From positions 62,001 through 126,000 of the forward strand of contig NZ_VOEJ01000006.1 of NCBI RefSeq assembly GCF_007846085.1: a stretch of DNA of 64,000 bases, given 5' to 3'. This stretch comes from Mucilaginibacter pallidiroseus (GTDB taxonomy: Bacteria > Bacteroidota > Bacteroidia > Sphingobacteriales > Sphingobacteriaceae). The notes under the pieces are model-generated. The model was not told the DNA's origin. It was given only the letters and a program-made list of their open reading frames with translations, and searched no databases. Positions 1 to 8,107 of the stretch are shown here, in pieces. The stretch's first letter is position 1, and each line of letters begins with the position of its first letter. The translations under genes and the position numbers were made by a program.

Positions 1-22
1 TAGATGTAACGAATTAGAATAG

Positions 23-946
23 ATGAAACAAAGGATTTTTACTTTTTTACTACTTACCATTACTGCATTGACGGCTTGCCGTAAAGATCGCAACGAACCG
101 TCAATTAAAGAGTACGACGATGCGCAAATACAGGCATACATGAGCACGAACAGTCTAAGTGACTTTAAACGTGATACAACTGACGGAGACACGACCGGCT
201 TGTACTATAAAATAATAAATAAAGGTTCGGGAGCGCCGCTGGAGTATTCTGATTTCATATCATTGGTTTACACCTTGCGCTCTATGGACGGCAAATACAC
301 CGCTTCAGACACTATTTTAAATCATCAGTATTTACTTTTAGGCTATGTATCGAAGTCTTTGCCTAAGGGCTTACAGCTGGGTATTAAAAATGCACTGAAG
401 TTCCGTGGCGCAAGTATGCGCTTGCTTATACCATCGCGCCTGGCTTATGGCAAAAGTGGCTTTGGTACCGGTAGCATTACTAACACAAACGGGCGCATAG
501 CGGGCAATCAGTCATTAGATATGTATGTACACGTAATTAATGACCAACAGGTTTACGATGATCTGGTAATTCGCAACTATATGAGTGCAAACGGTTTAAC
601 CGGCTACACAAAAGCTGCGGATGGCACCTATTACAAAATTATTACTGCGGGTACATCATCTGTAACGCTTAACGAGTTTTCGACAGTTACCTGTACATTC
701 ACTGCAAACCTAATGAACGGCACAGCAGTGAATGAAGTATATAAAACATCCAGTGGTGCCCTCGCGGTATCCTCAACTTTCCCTTTGGGCGTCATTAATA
801 TACTCAAAACTTCAGGCAAAGTTGGTAGCTCTTTATCTATTATAATCCCTTCTCGTCTTGGAGCGGGTACACAAGGTGTTGGAGTTGTGCCACCAAATGC
901 ACCCGTAAGGTATGATATCCAGATAACTGATATTACAAATCCTTAA
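23..946 (+). CDS. Lipoprotein with two tandem FKBP-type peptidyl-prolyl isomerase domains
   Basis: A 307-residue protein with a lipoprotein signal peptide ending in the lipobox L-T-A-C (Cys19), so it is probably anchored in the periplasm or outer membrane. Two FKBP-like units follow, at about residues 30-175 and 180-305. Each begins with an 'Y-M-S-x-N-x-L' helix and a 'YYKII' strand, and each carries 'IIPSRL' or 'LIPSRL' near its end (compare the FKBP signature 'IP...AYG'). The first unit keeps 'LAYG'; the second has 'LGAG', so it may be inactive. FKBPs catalyse prolyl isomerisation during folding of exported proteins. The gene converges on the photolyase gene with 4 bp between stops. Family assignment is secure; activity of either domain is not shown. 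Confidence 0.85.
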   Translation: MKQRIFTFLLLTITALTACRKDRNEPSIKEYDDAQIQAYMSTNSLSDFKRDTTDGDTTGLYYKIINKGSGAPLEYSDFISLVYTLRSMDGKYTASDTILNHQYLLLGYVSKSLPKGLQLGIKNALKFRGASMRLLIPSRLAYGKSGFGTGSITNTNGRIAGNQSLDMYVHVINDQQVYDDLVIRNYMSANGLTGYTKAADGTYYKIITAGTSSVTLNEFSTVTCTFTANLMNGTAVNEVYKTSSGALAVSSTFPLGVINILKTSGKVGSSLSIIIPSRLGAGTQGVGVVPPNAPVRYDIQITDITNP

Positions 947-950
947 AAAA

Positions 951-2264
951 CTATTTATTTAGTGCTTTTTTAAAAGCCTTAAGGCAGCGCTCCCGCGCGA
1001 AAGCGTGGTCGACAATGGGGTTTGGATATTTGCTGAAGTCGGCATATTCCGGAACCCATTTTTTTATGTATTCCATTTTAGGATCAAACTTTTTCTGCTG
1101 GCTTTCTGGGTTAAATATTCTAAAATAGGGAGCCGCATCTGTGCCACTGCCGGCTGCCCATTGCCAGCCGCCTACGTTACTGGCCATTTCATAATCCAAT
1201 AGTTTACGGGCAAAATAATGTTCGCCTAAGCGCCAGTCAATCAGTAAGTCTTTACTTAAAAAGCTGGCGGTTACCATGCGCACCCTGTTGTGCATAAATC
1301 CTGTGGCGTTTAGCTGGCGCATGCCGGCATCTACCAATGGGTAGCCTGTTTCGCCTTTGCACCAGGCTGCAAATTGTTTTTCATCATTCACCCATTCAAC
1401 CCTGTCATACTCCGGCCTGAAGGCATATTTAGCCGTGTGCGGAAAATGGTAAAGGATCATGCTGTAAAATTCGCGCCATATCAACTCGTTGAGCCAGGTT
1501 TTGTTACGTGCTTCGTTCGCATCATCGGCACATTTCCTGATGCTCACTGTGCCAAAGCGCAGGTGCAATCCAATGCGTGATGTACCGTGTACGGCCGGAT
1601 AATCGCGTTTTTCGGCGTAATCATCAATTACATCTGCATACTTTTTGTCCGGGATGCATTGGTCGCTTTTTACAAAGCCCATTTCCTTTAAAGTAGGCGA
1701 TGCTGCCGGGCTAAATTTAAAAAAGTTTTTGAAGTGCTTTTTGTTAGGATATGCCTTAAGGTAGAAAGGCTTGAGTTTTTGCAGCCACTTATTTTTGTAA
1801 GGAGTAAAAACGGTGTATGGTTTGCCGTCATCCTTTACCACTTCGGCCTTTTCGAAAATTACCTGGTCCTTAAAAGTCTTAAATTCAATTTTATGTTTTG
1901 CCAGATCAGCCTTAATTGCCTCATCACGTTCTTTGGCGTAAGGCTCATAGTCGTGGTTGGTGTAAACTCCGGCCACCTGGTAATCATTTAGCAATTGTTT
2001 CCAGGCATTTTCGGGCTTATTGTAAAAAACCTGCAGGCCACTGTCTAGCTTTTGCAATTGTTTGTTCAGGTCTTCTATGGTTTCATAAATAAAGGTAACG
2101 CGTGCATCATCTTTATCTTCCAGGTCGTCGAGTATCTCTTTATCAAAAATAAAAATTGGCAAAACGGGATTGCCACTTTTAAGCGCATGGTACAGGCCCG
2201 CATTGTCGTCGAGCCTTAAATCGCGCCTGAACCAAAATATACTTACAGGTGCTTTTTTATCCAT
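951..2264 (-). CDS. Cryptochrome/deoxyribodipyrimidine photolyase family protein
   Basis: A 437-residue flavoprotein. The N-terminal alpha/beta antenna-chromophore domain starts with 'FWFRRDLRLDDN' (residues 10-21). The C-terminal FAD-binding helical domain contains 'LIWREFY', 'DAGMRQLNATGFMHNRVRM' and 'WQWAAGSGTDAAPYFRIFNP', which are hallmarks of class I CPD photolyases. It would use blue light to split cyclobutane pyrimidine dimers in DNA. It is the last gene of a minus-strand run and its start overlaps the end of the TIGR01777 gene by 8 bp, so translational coupling is likely. A DASH-type paralogue lies 6 kb away at 8108-9406. Repair photolyase is more likely than a pure photoreceptor, but sequence alone cannot decide. 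Confidence 0.93.
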   Translation of the reverse strand: MDKKAPVSIFWFRRDLRLDDNAGLYHALKSGNPVLPIFIFDKEILDDLEDKDDARVTFIYETIEDLNKQLQKLDSGLQVFYNKPENAWKQLLNDYQVAGVYTNHDYEPYAKERDEAIKADLAKHKIEFKTFKDQVIFEKAEVVKDDGKPYTVFTPYKNKWLQKLKPFYLKAYPNKKHFKNFFKFSPAASPTLKEMGFVKSDQCIPDKKYADVIDDYAEKRDYPAVHGTSRIGLHLRFGTVSIRKCADDANEARNKTWLNELIWREFYSMILYHFPHTAKYAFRPEYDRVEWVNDEKQFAAWCKGETGYPLVDAGMRQLNATGFMHNRVRMVTASFLSKDLLIDWRLGEHYFARKLLDYEMASNVGGWQWAAGSGTDAAPYFRIFNPESQQKKFDPKMEYIKKWVPEYADFSKYPNPIVDHAFARERCLKAFKKALNK

Positions 2265-3162
2265 AAATTTCTTTTAATGCAGCGGCTATATCAGGGTAAG
2301 TAAATTTAAACCCGGTATCTTCAATTTTTTGCGCCGATGTGCGGGTGCTGCCCAACACAACGGTGGCCATTTCGCCAAATAAAGTTTTAATTAAAAAGGC
2401 AGGGACTTTGGGTGCCCAAAGCGGGCGTTTAAGCTGCCGGGCCACTGCTGCCGTTAATGTGGCATTGGTTACCGGGCAGGGGGCTGCCATGTTATACACC
2501 CCGCTAATGCTTTGGTTTGCTATGCCGTCGAGGTACATGTTCAAAACATCATGGTGGTGTATCCATGATACCCACTGCCTGCCGCTACCCAAAGGTGAGC
2601 CTACGGCAAGTTTTACAGGGAGAGCAAGCTTAGGCAAAGCACCGCCATCTTTGGTAAGTACCACACCGGTGCGGTATTTTACTATCCGCACGCCGAAATC
2701 TTTGCCGGAGTCAACCGCTTTTTCCCAAGCAACACAGCACTTACCCATAAAATCATGTGCTGGTGTAGCATCTTCTGCAAGTATTTCATCGCCACGATCG
2801 CTATAATAACCTATCCCGGAAGCCGAGATAACAGTTTTTACCTGGTTTGGCTTCTGCCGCATAAGGCGATATAGCAAGCCTATAGATTGCGTGCGGCTAT
2901 CTATTATTTCCTTTTTTCTTTTCACGGTCCACCTTTCATCGGCTATACCTGCACCGGCAAGATGTACAATGGTATCTACGCCGTTTAAACAGTTGGCGTC
3001 AATTTCCCCCTTTGGCACATTCCATAAAAAAGTTTTTACACCCGGCGTGTTGCCTTTACTTCGGCTTAAATGGCTTACGATATAATCTTTTTTAAGTAAA
3101 GCATTTGTAAGCTCCTTCCCTAATAAGCCAGATCCGCCGGTAATTAATACGCTTTTGCTCAC
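2257..3162 (-). CDS. TIGR01777 family NAD(P)-binding epimerase-like protein (YfcH type)
   Basis: A 301-residue extended-SDR protein. The Rossmann motif 'TGGSGLLGKEL' is at residues 8-18 and the body matches the nucleoside-diphosphate-sugar epimerase fold. The C-terminal 'LKRPLWAPKVPAFLIK' and following region is the DUF1731 tail typical of TIGR01777/YfcH proteins. The substrate is unknown for the whole family. It lies between a second SDR protein (23 bp upstream) and the photolyase (8 bp overlap). This arrangement recurs in light-responsive gene clusters of other bacteria, so a role in light or oxidative stress is inferred from neighbours only. Confidence 0.88.
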   Translation of the reverse strand: MSKSVLITGGSGLLGKELTNALLKKDYIVSHLSRSKGNTPGVKTFLWNVPKGEIDANCLNGVDTIVHLAGAGIADERWTVKRKKEIIDSRTQSIGLLYRLMRQKPNQVKTVISASGIGYYSDRGDEILAEDATPAHDFMGKCCVAWEKAVDSGKDFGVRIVKYRTGVVLTKDGGALPKLALPVKLAVGSPLGSGRQWVSWIHHHDVLNMYLDGIANQSISGVYNMAAPCPVTNATLTAAVARQLKRPLWAPKVPAFLIKTLFGEMATVVLGSTRTSAQKIEDTGFKFTYPDIAAALKEIYG

Positions 3163-3185
3163 TATATGTATCTTGTTAAATAATA

Positions 3186-4634
3186 TTATTTGTCTTTGTC
3201 GGCATAGTTTACAATTCGGCGTGCCATACCGTTAAATATAAATAGATGGAACGGCCACATTAGGTACCAGTACATGCGGCCCCACAAGCCACGTGGGCGG
3301 AAGGTTGCTATCTGGCTTAGTAGCGATTTGCCGTTGCGTTCAATTATCTTAAACTCCAGCCAGGCCTCGCCTGGGATTTTCATCTCGGCATAAAGCAATA
3401 AACGACCGGTTTTTTTATCGGCCAGTAAAACACGCCAAAAATCAACCACATCCCCTGCAGATATGCTCACGTTGCTGGTACGGCCCCGTCTTGAGCCTAC
3501 ACCACCAAAAAGTTTGTCAAGGAAACCCCGAATACTCCATATCCAATCCCAATAGTACCAGCCGCGGTTACCGCCAATGGCCATTACATTTTTAAGCACC
3601 TCAGCTTTGTCGCGTTTAAAGGGCTGTTTTACTTTATACTCCAGCGTGCCATTTTGCGGAACCTTAATCTGGTCCATAAAGGTTGAGTTGAGGTAGCCGT
3701 AGTTAAGGGCGTCTTTCCAACTGGAAACGATGGAGTTTTGTTCGATTTTTTTGAAGGCAAGCCGCAGCGCTTCGCGATATGTGAGGCACTTGCGGGGTAC
3801 AACAGCATCAATGTCGTGGTTCTTCATCACGGTTTCGTTCTTCATGCTGTCTACCAAACTTTGCGCAAGCGAATAGCTGGTTGAGGTAACAAAGTATAAC
3901 CAGTATGATGAAAGCTTTGGTGATAGAAAAGGAATGGTTATGATATAGCGTTTAAGCCTGCGTACATCTGCATAGGTAAGCATCATTTGTTTGAAGCTTA
4001 AAATATCCGGGCCGCCGATGTCAAATGTTTTACCAATGGCTTTGTCATTCAGCAAAACACCTTCAAGATAACCCAATACATCACGTATGGCAATTGGCTG
4101 GCATTTGGTGTTAACCCAGCGCGGCACGGTCATAATGGGAAGCTTTTCGGTAAGGTCGCGGATGATCTCGAACGATGAACTGCCCGATCCAATGATGATG
4201 GCTGCCCTTAACACCGTTACCGGAACGTGCCCTTCGGCCAAAACATCTTCTACGTGGCGGCGCGATTTAAGGTGGTTTGACAGGTTTTCGTCGTTGGTTA
4301 TGCCACTGAGGTAGATGATTTGCTTAGCCTTGGTTTTATTCACTGCTGTTGCAAAATTGCGTGCCGATAGTGCTTCCATTTCCGCAAAATCCGCCGCCTG
4401 CGACATGGAATGCACCAGGTAGTAGGCAGCATCAATATCCTCAGGAAATTGCTCAATCGAATCTTCCTTTAAAAGATCGGCAGTTAGTAAGGTTACCTTA
4501 TCTGCGTAATCGCTTTGTTCATGAAAACGCCGTTTATCACGTACTACGCAAACAAGGCTGTGCCCGGCATCCAGCAAAATGGGGATGAGCCTGGTACCTA
4601 TATAGCCATTAGCGCCTGCGAGTAACACTTTCAT
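3186..4634 (-). CDS. SDR family oxidoreductase with C-terminal DUF2867-like domain
   Basis: A 482-residue two-part protein. Residues 1 to about 300 form an atypical SDR Rossmann domain beginning 'MKVLLAGANGYIGTRLIP', with 'YYLVHSM' in place of the usual active-site environment. Residues from about 330 onward match the DUF2867 START-like region ('GGNRGWYYWDWIWSIRG', 'GDVVDFWRVL', 'RPRGLWGRMYWYLMWPFH'). It is the first gene of the SDR/TIGR01777/photolyase run. SDR-DUF2867 proteins are often found with photolyases and carotenoid or quinone genes; the reaction is unknown. The promoter must lie in the 296-bp gap at 4635-4930, where I see no clear -7 motif. Confidence 0.85.
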   Translation of the reverse strand: MKVLLAGANGYIGTRLIPILLDAGHSLVCVVRDKRRFHEQSDYADKVTLLTADLLKEDSIEQFPEDIDAAYYLVHSMSQAADFAEMEALSARNFATAVNKTKAKQIIYLSGITNDENLSNHLKSRRHVEDVLAEGHVPVTVLRAAIIIGSGSSSFEIIRDLTEKLPIMTVPRWVNTKCQPIAIRDVLGYLEGVLLNDKAIGKTFDIGGPDILSFKQMMLTYADVRRLKRYIITIPFLSPKLSSYWLYFVTSTSYSLAQSLVDSMKNETVMKNHDIDAVVPRKCLTYREALRLAFKKIEQNSIVSSWKDALNYGYLNSTFMDQIKVPQNGTLEYKVKQPFKRDKAEVLKNVMAIGGNRGWYYWDWIWSIRGFLDKLFGGVGSRRGRTSNVSISAGDVVDFWRVLLADKKTGRLLLYAEMKIPGEAWLEFKIIERNGKSLLSQIATFRPRGLWGRMYWYLMWPFHLFIFNGMARRIVNYADKDK

Positions 4635-4930
4635 GCTCTAGCAACAAGCTAATGCTGCAGGTGTTTTAAGTTTTAAGCCGGTACAACTTATGGTATTGTT
4701 ATTGGTGAGTTAAGTTGACCAATTGTAGCAATTTATAGCTGTTAGTATGCGCTGCGAATGGATAGGGGCTTTAAGTAGCGCAAAATAATATTTATTTAAA
4801 GTGGAGCCTGGTGGAAAGTATTTGCCTAAATGAGTAAAAGCCTACACAACAGTTAAAAGCAAAAAATTGGATTTAATTGGAAACCACATTTAAAAAGTTA
4901 CGTATATAAATTAATTATTAAAAGAATTTT

Positions 4931-5143
4931 ATGCTTACACACGATTTTGAACGCCTGCTGATCATCTTTTTTTTGATCATTTTCTTTGCATTGGTAGGCT
5001 ATGGCGCATATTGTAAGCGTAAATCAAATTCATACATAGGCACGGGCCGCGTAGCCGACATAGAGCTGTGGGAACTTAAGGCCATAGCAACCTGGGTGGT
5101 AACCTTCTGTATAATAGTAGCTTTATTGATCGAATTTTTTTAA
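4931..5143 (+). CDS. Small two-helix membrane protein
   Basis: A 70-residue protein with two predicted membrane helices (about residues 9-28, 'IIFFLIIFFALVGYGAY', and 47-68, 'AIATWVVTFCIIVALLIEFF') joined by a short basic then acidic loop. It sits alone on the plus strand between two minus-strand operons of the photolyase neighbourhood, and its stop is 13 bp from the end of the ABC1 kinase gene. I do not recognise a family. Composition and two well-formed hydrophobic helices suggest a real gene, but no function can be given. Confidence 0.6.
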   Translation: MLTHDFERLLIIFFLIIFFALVGYGAYCKRKSNSYIGTGRVADIELWELKAIATWVVTFCIIVALLIEFF

Positions 5144-5156
5144 ATCGGCCTATCGC

Positions 5157-6482
5157 TTACACCTCTTCTAATACATGCGGCTTATAAGTATCTGTTTTAA
5201 CAACAGCCTTTAACTCATGCAATATATTATATAAACCAAAATTGGTGCGGTTTACATAAATGAAGTGTTTAACGCCACGCGCCTGTTTAAATTCGGGCAT
5301 TTTGGAAATTTTATCACCAAAGGCAAACAGCTCGTCAAAGAAAGCTTTTTGGCCAAAATCAAAATGATCTGTAATATAAGGTTTGGCAAACAAGCCAATC
5401 ATCTGCTTAAACATGGTGTAGTAAAACTCCACTTGTGCGGGCGTATCACTTGGTAGGATCATTTCCAACTCGCGGAAGGCTTTTATCGTATCCTCTTTAC
5501 TGTCGAATAAATCTGTTGAGGTAAGTGCGAAGAACGGGTAGTAAAAATCATCGGGCATCACTTTAATGCAGCCAAAATCAATGGCGCCAAGGTTGCCGTC
5601 GTCGGTAATCATGAAATTGCCCGGGTGGGGGTCGGCATGTACGGCGCGCATTTCATGCTGCTGGAAATTGTAAAAGTCCCAAAGTGCCTGGCCTATCTGG
5701 TTGCGCAGTTCCTGTGAAGGATTGGTTGCCAAAAACTCGCGCAGGTGTTTGCCTTCCAGCCAGTCCATGGTAATGATACGCTTGCTGGAGAGCTCGGGAT
5801 AATAGTGCGGAAATACAACATTATTAAGTACCGCGCAGGCCTCGCTAAACTCAATAGAGCGGCGCACCTCAAGTTCATAATCAGTTTCCTCGAGCAGGCG
5901 TTCTTCAACCTCACGCATATAAATATCCAGTTCTTTTTCGCTCATGCCCAACATACGGAAGGCAAATGGCTTTATCAGTTTTAGGTCCGACGAAATAGAA
6001 TCGCCTACGCCGGGGTATTGTATTTTAACAGCCAGTTTTTTTCCGTTAAGCTCGGCCTGGTGCACCTGCCCAATAGAGGCCGCGTTGGTTGATCGGATAT
6101 TGAATTTATCGTAGATCTGATCGGGGTTTTTGCCGAAGTATTTCTTAAAGGTTTGCACAATAAGTGGCCCCGATAACGGCGGCGCATTGTATTGCGATTG
6201 CGTAAACTTGTCTACATAAGCCTGTGGCAGCAGGTTTTTATCCATGCTGAGCATTTGAGCTACTTTAAGTGCGCTACCCTTCAGTTCACTTAACGACTGG
6301 TAAATGTCTGTAGCGTTATCTTCATTAAGTTCCGAGCGGTCGAGCTCAGGATTGAATAATTTTTTAGAATAATGTTTTATATAGTTGCCACCTATTTTAA
6401 AGCCTGTTTTTACAAACTTTGCGCTGCGTTCAACTTTGCTTGTAGGTATACTATTTTGTTCGTTAGCTGTATTTTCGCTCAT
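5157..6482 (-). CDS. ABC1/AarF/UbiB-family atypical kinase
   Basis: A 441-residue protein-kinase-like protein of the UbiB/COQ8 family. Visible are the family-specific helix 'LKGSALKVAQMLSMD' (residues 67-81; KVAQ where most members have KxGQ), the Ala-rich nucleotide loop 'AASIGQVHQA' (134-143), the VAVK-like lysine 'AVKIQYPG' (151-158), the catalytic loop 'HADPHPGNF' (282-290) and the DFG-like 'IDFG' (301-304). Members support isoprenoid quinone synthesis or lipid homeostasis through ATPase activity. It follows the HAD gene with a 2-bp gap and ends the TetR/HAD/kinase run. The G-to-A change in KxGQ is unusual, since this motif restrains kinase activity in COQ8. Confidence 0.9.
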   Translation of the reverse strand: MSENTANEQNSIPTSKVERSAKFVKTGFKIGGNYIKHYSKKLFNPELDRSELNEDNATDIYQSLSELKGSALKVAQMLSMDKNLLPQAYVDKFTQSQYNAPPLSGPLIVQTFKKYFGKNPDQIYDKFNIRSTNAASIGQVHQAELNGKKLAVKIQYPGVGDSISSDLKLIKPFAFRMLGMSEKELDIYMREVEERLLEETDYELEVRRSIEFSEACAVLNNVVFPHYYPELSSKRIITMDWLEGKHLREFLATNPSQELRNQIGQALWDFYNFQQHEMRAVHADPHPGNFMITDDGNLGAIDFGCIKVMPDDFYYPFFALTSTDLFDSKEDTIKAFRELEMILPSDTPAQVEFYYTMFKQMIGLFAKPYITDHFDFGQKAFFDELFAFGDKISKMPEFKQARGVKHFIYVNRTNFGLYNILHELKAVVKTDTYKPHVLEEV

Positions 6483-6484
6483 TG

Positions 6485-7199
6485 TTATTTGTAAAATAAT
6501 TTTGCCAGTTGCGCAACGGTGATGGCTGCATAATCATCAATAACCATATCGGCCATTGCGGCAACCACACTTGCCGGATTGGCAGTTGTTATGCCTACAA
6601 CTTTCATACCTGCGTTGCGCCCAGCCTTTAATCCCGACTTAGAATCTTCAAATACAAATACAATCATCGGGCGATGCTTTAAGTAACTCGGCTGCCTTTA
6701 AAAATATCTGCGGCGAAGGTTTGGGCTGGCTAACCATATTACCCGTTACCAATTCATCAAAATATTGGCGCATCGGTATGCCATCAAAAATAAAATCAAC
6801 ATCATCTATGCTTGAGGAAGTAGCCAACGCAATTTTTAATCCGGCTTTTTTCAGATTTGCTAAAAAGCTAATCAGCCCGGGTACGGGTTTTAAGTGCGGT
6901 TTAAAGGCCAATTGATAAAGATGCTGTTTCTCTTCAACTAATGCCGTTATAAAAGCTTTATCACGGTCATTGCCAAAGTATTTTGATACCGTATTGGCTA
7001 TTGGCACGCCGCTTATTTCGGCTAAGTAAGTTTCGCGCTCCAGATGCGGTAGGTTGTGCTTTTTAAAAAGGTCAACCCAAGCCCGGTAATGAAACGGCGT
7101 GTTATCAACAAGGGTGCCGTCCATATCAAATATAACGGCTTTGCCTTTCAGGTCGACGATATTATGCGCTGCTTTGGTCCCGGAAATGTTTTCGCTCAA
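6485..7199 (-). pseudogene. HAD-family (beta-phosphoglucomutase-like) hydrolase, frameshifted
   Basis: Two overlapping frames together make one HAD phosphatase. The upstream part (7199 down to 6648, 183 codons) has the nucleophile motif 'FDMDGTLVDNTPFHYRAW', a beta-PGM-type cap and 'KPSPQIF' with the conserved Lys. It runs out of frame after 'SPDDCI'. The downstream part (6667 to 6485) resumes with 'VFEDSKSGLKAGRNAGM', the metal-binding motif IV. One extra A in the run 6656-6658 (plus strand) explains the shift; removing it restores a protein of about 237 residues, the normal family length. It may be a true recent mutation or a sequencing error. It lies between tetR (36 bp upstream) and the ABC1 kinase (2 bp downstream). 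Confidence 0.85.
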
Positions 7200-7235
7200 G
7201 TTCTTTATCGGTTGTTAGTTGGACAAGGGAATGCA

Positions 7236-7889
7236 TTAAAACTTAACCTTCTCTGCAAAGCCGCTGTTCTTAGCCAGAAACTTCCCATAGTCAAAAAGGT
7301 TGTCGATAGGGGAGCGCTGGAAAAGATCGAACGTTACATTTACACCTTTTTCTATCGCCTCATCGGTTTTTTCGAACCCGGCCGAGCCATCGTTTATCCA
7401 AAAGTTAAGCACAAAGCCAAACTGGATCCATAGCGCATCCTTATAACGCTTGCTGAAAAACTTACGGTCGCTTATCTCCGTAGTCTCAATACCTTCGTTT
7501 AAAATCTCCTGAGCAAAGTTTTCAAATACTTCACGCAGCCCTTCCAATACTTTTGGCGAACCAAGTGTGCGAGCATGGTTTTTAAGGCTGTAACCAGCAA
7601 AACTGCGGTTGCTTTTTAGTAATTCAAAAAAGCTGTAGAAGAACGACAAAGCCTTTTCCCTAGCCGAATATTGCCCCCAAACTTCCTGGATTTTTATCTC
7701 GGTAATGGTTTTGGTAGCCAAATCTTTCCAAATGCTTTGCTCAACCGCATCAAATGAACCGAAGTAGCGGTAAAACTCATCCTCGGGCATGGCGTTTTTC
7801 TTGGCAAAAATATAAACCGATTTTGGTTGCTCACCTTCAGTCAATACAAAATCTATATAGGCTATTTGGATGCTTTCTGTACTGGTCAT
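7236..7889 (-). CDS. TetR-family transcriptional regulator
   Basis: A 217-residue regulator from the ATG at 7889; an in-frame ATG lies upstream at 7958, but its 23 extra residues look like translated leader. The N-terminal HTH is divergent ('YIFAKKNAMPEDEFYRYFGSFDAVEQSIW', where 'F-Y-R-Y-F' is the usual TetR recognition helix end). The rest is an all-helical ligand-binding domain. It is first in the TetR/HAD/ABC1-kinase run and divergent from the DASH cryptochrome gene. Inverted repeats in the shared 218-bp region (7945-7958 and 7999-8017) are candidate operators. The ligand is unknown. Confidence 0.8.
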   Translation of the reverse strand: MTSTESIQIAYIDFVLTEGEQPKSVYIFAKKNAMPEDEFYRYFGSFDAVEQSIWKDLATKTITEIKIQEVWGQYSAREKALSFFYSFFELLKSNRSFAGYSLKNHARTLGSPKVLEGLREVFENFAQEILNEGIETTEISDRKFFSKRYKDALWIQFGFVLNFWINDGSAGFEKTDEAIEKGVNVTFDLFQRSPIDNLFDYGKFLAKNSGFAEKVKF

Positions 7890-7944
7890 AATAATTTGAT
7901 TTGATATAAAGTTACCGTTTAATAAACGTGCTTTTATCATGTTT

Positions 7945-7958
7945 GTGTTATAAAACAC
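7945..7958. promoter_or_regulatory. Inverted repeat, candidate TetR operator
   Basis: Perfect inverted repeat with arms GTGTT and AACAC around ATAA (14 bp in all). It lies in the divergent control region between tetR and the DASH cryptochrome. TetR proteins bind such palindromes near their own promoters, but no experimental or comparative support is available here. Confidence 0.3.
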
Positions 7959-7998
7959 TGCATTTTAGGCATAAACGGAAAAGGCGCATGTTGTATTG

Positions 7999-8017
7999 TT
8001 TTAACAAATGTTTAAAA
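7999..8017. promoter_or_regulatory. Near-perfect inverted repeat, candidate operator
   Basis: TTTTAAC and GTTTAAAA flank AAAT, giving an almost symmetrical 19-bp site in the middle of the tetR/cry-DASH divergent region. It is AT-rich, so chance is possible. Its central position would allow control of both genes. Confidence 0.3.
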
Positions 8018-8107
8018 GGTGTCAAATATGTTAGCCGGTACGGTTTAGGTCACAAATAATTGCCATTTTTGTAATTAATCTAAATAAGGGGTAGATTAGT
8101 TGTTCAT

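Noticed and set aside
2339-2806. 155-codon plus-strand frame inside the TIGR01777 gene
   Set aside because: Antisense to a clear, well-conserved SDR gene, with low-complexity unusual composition.
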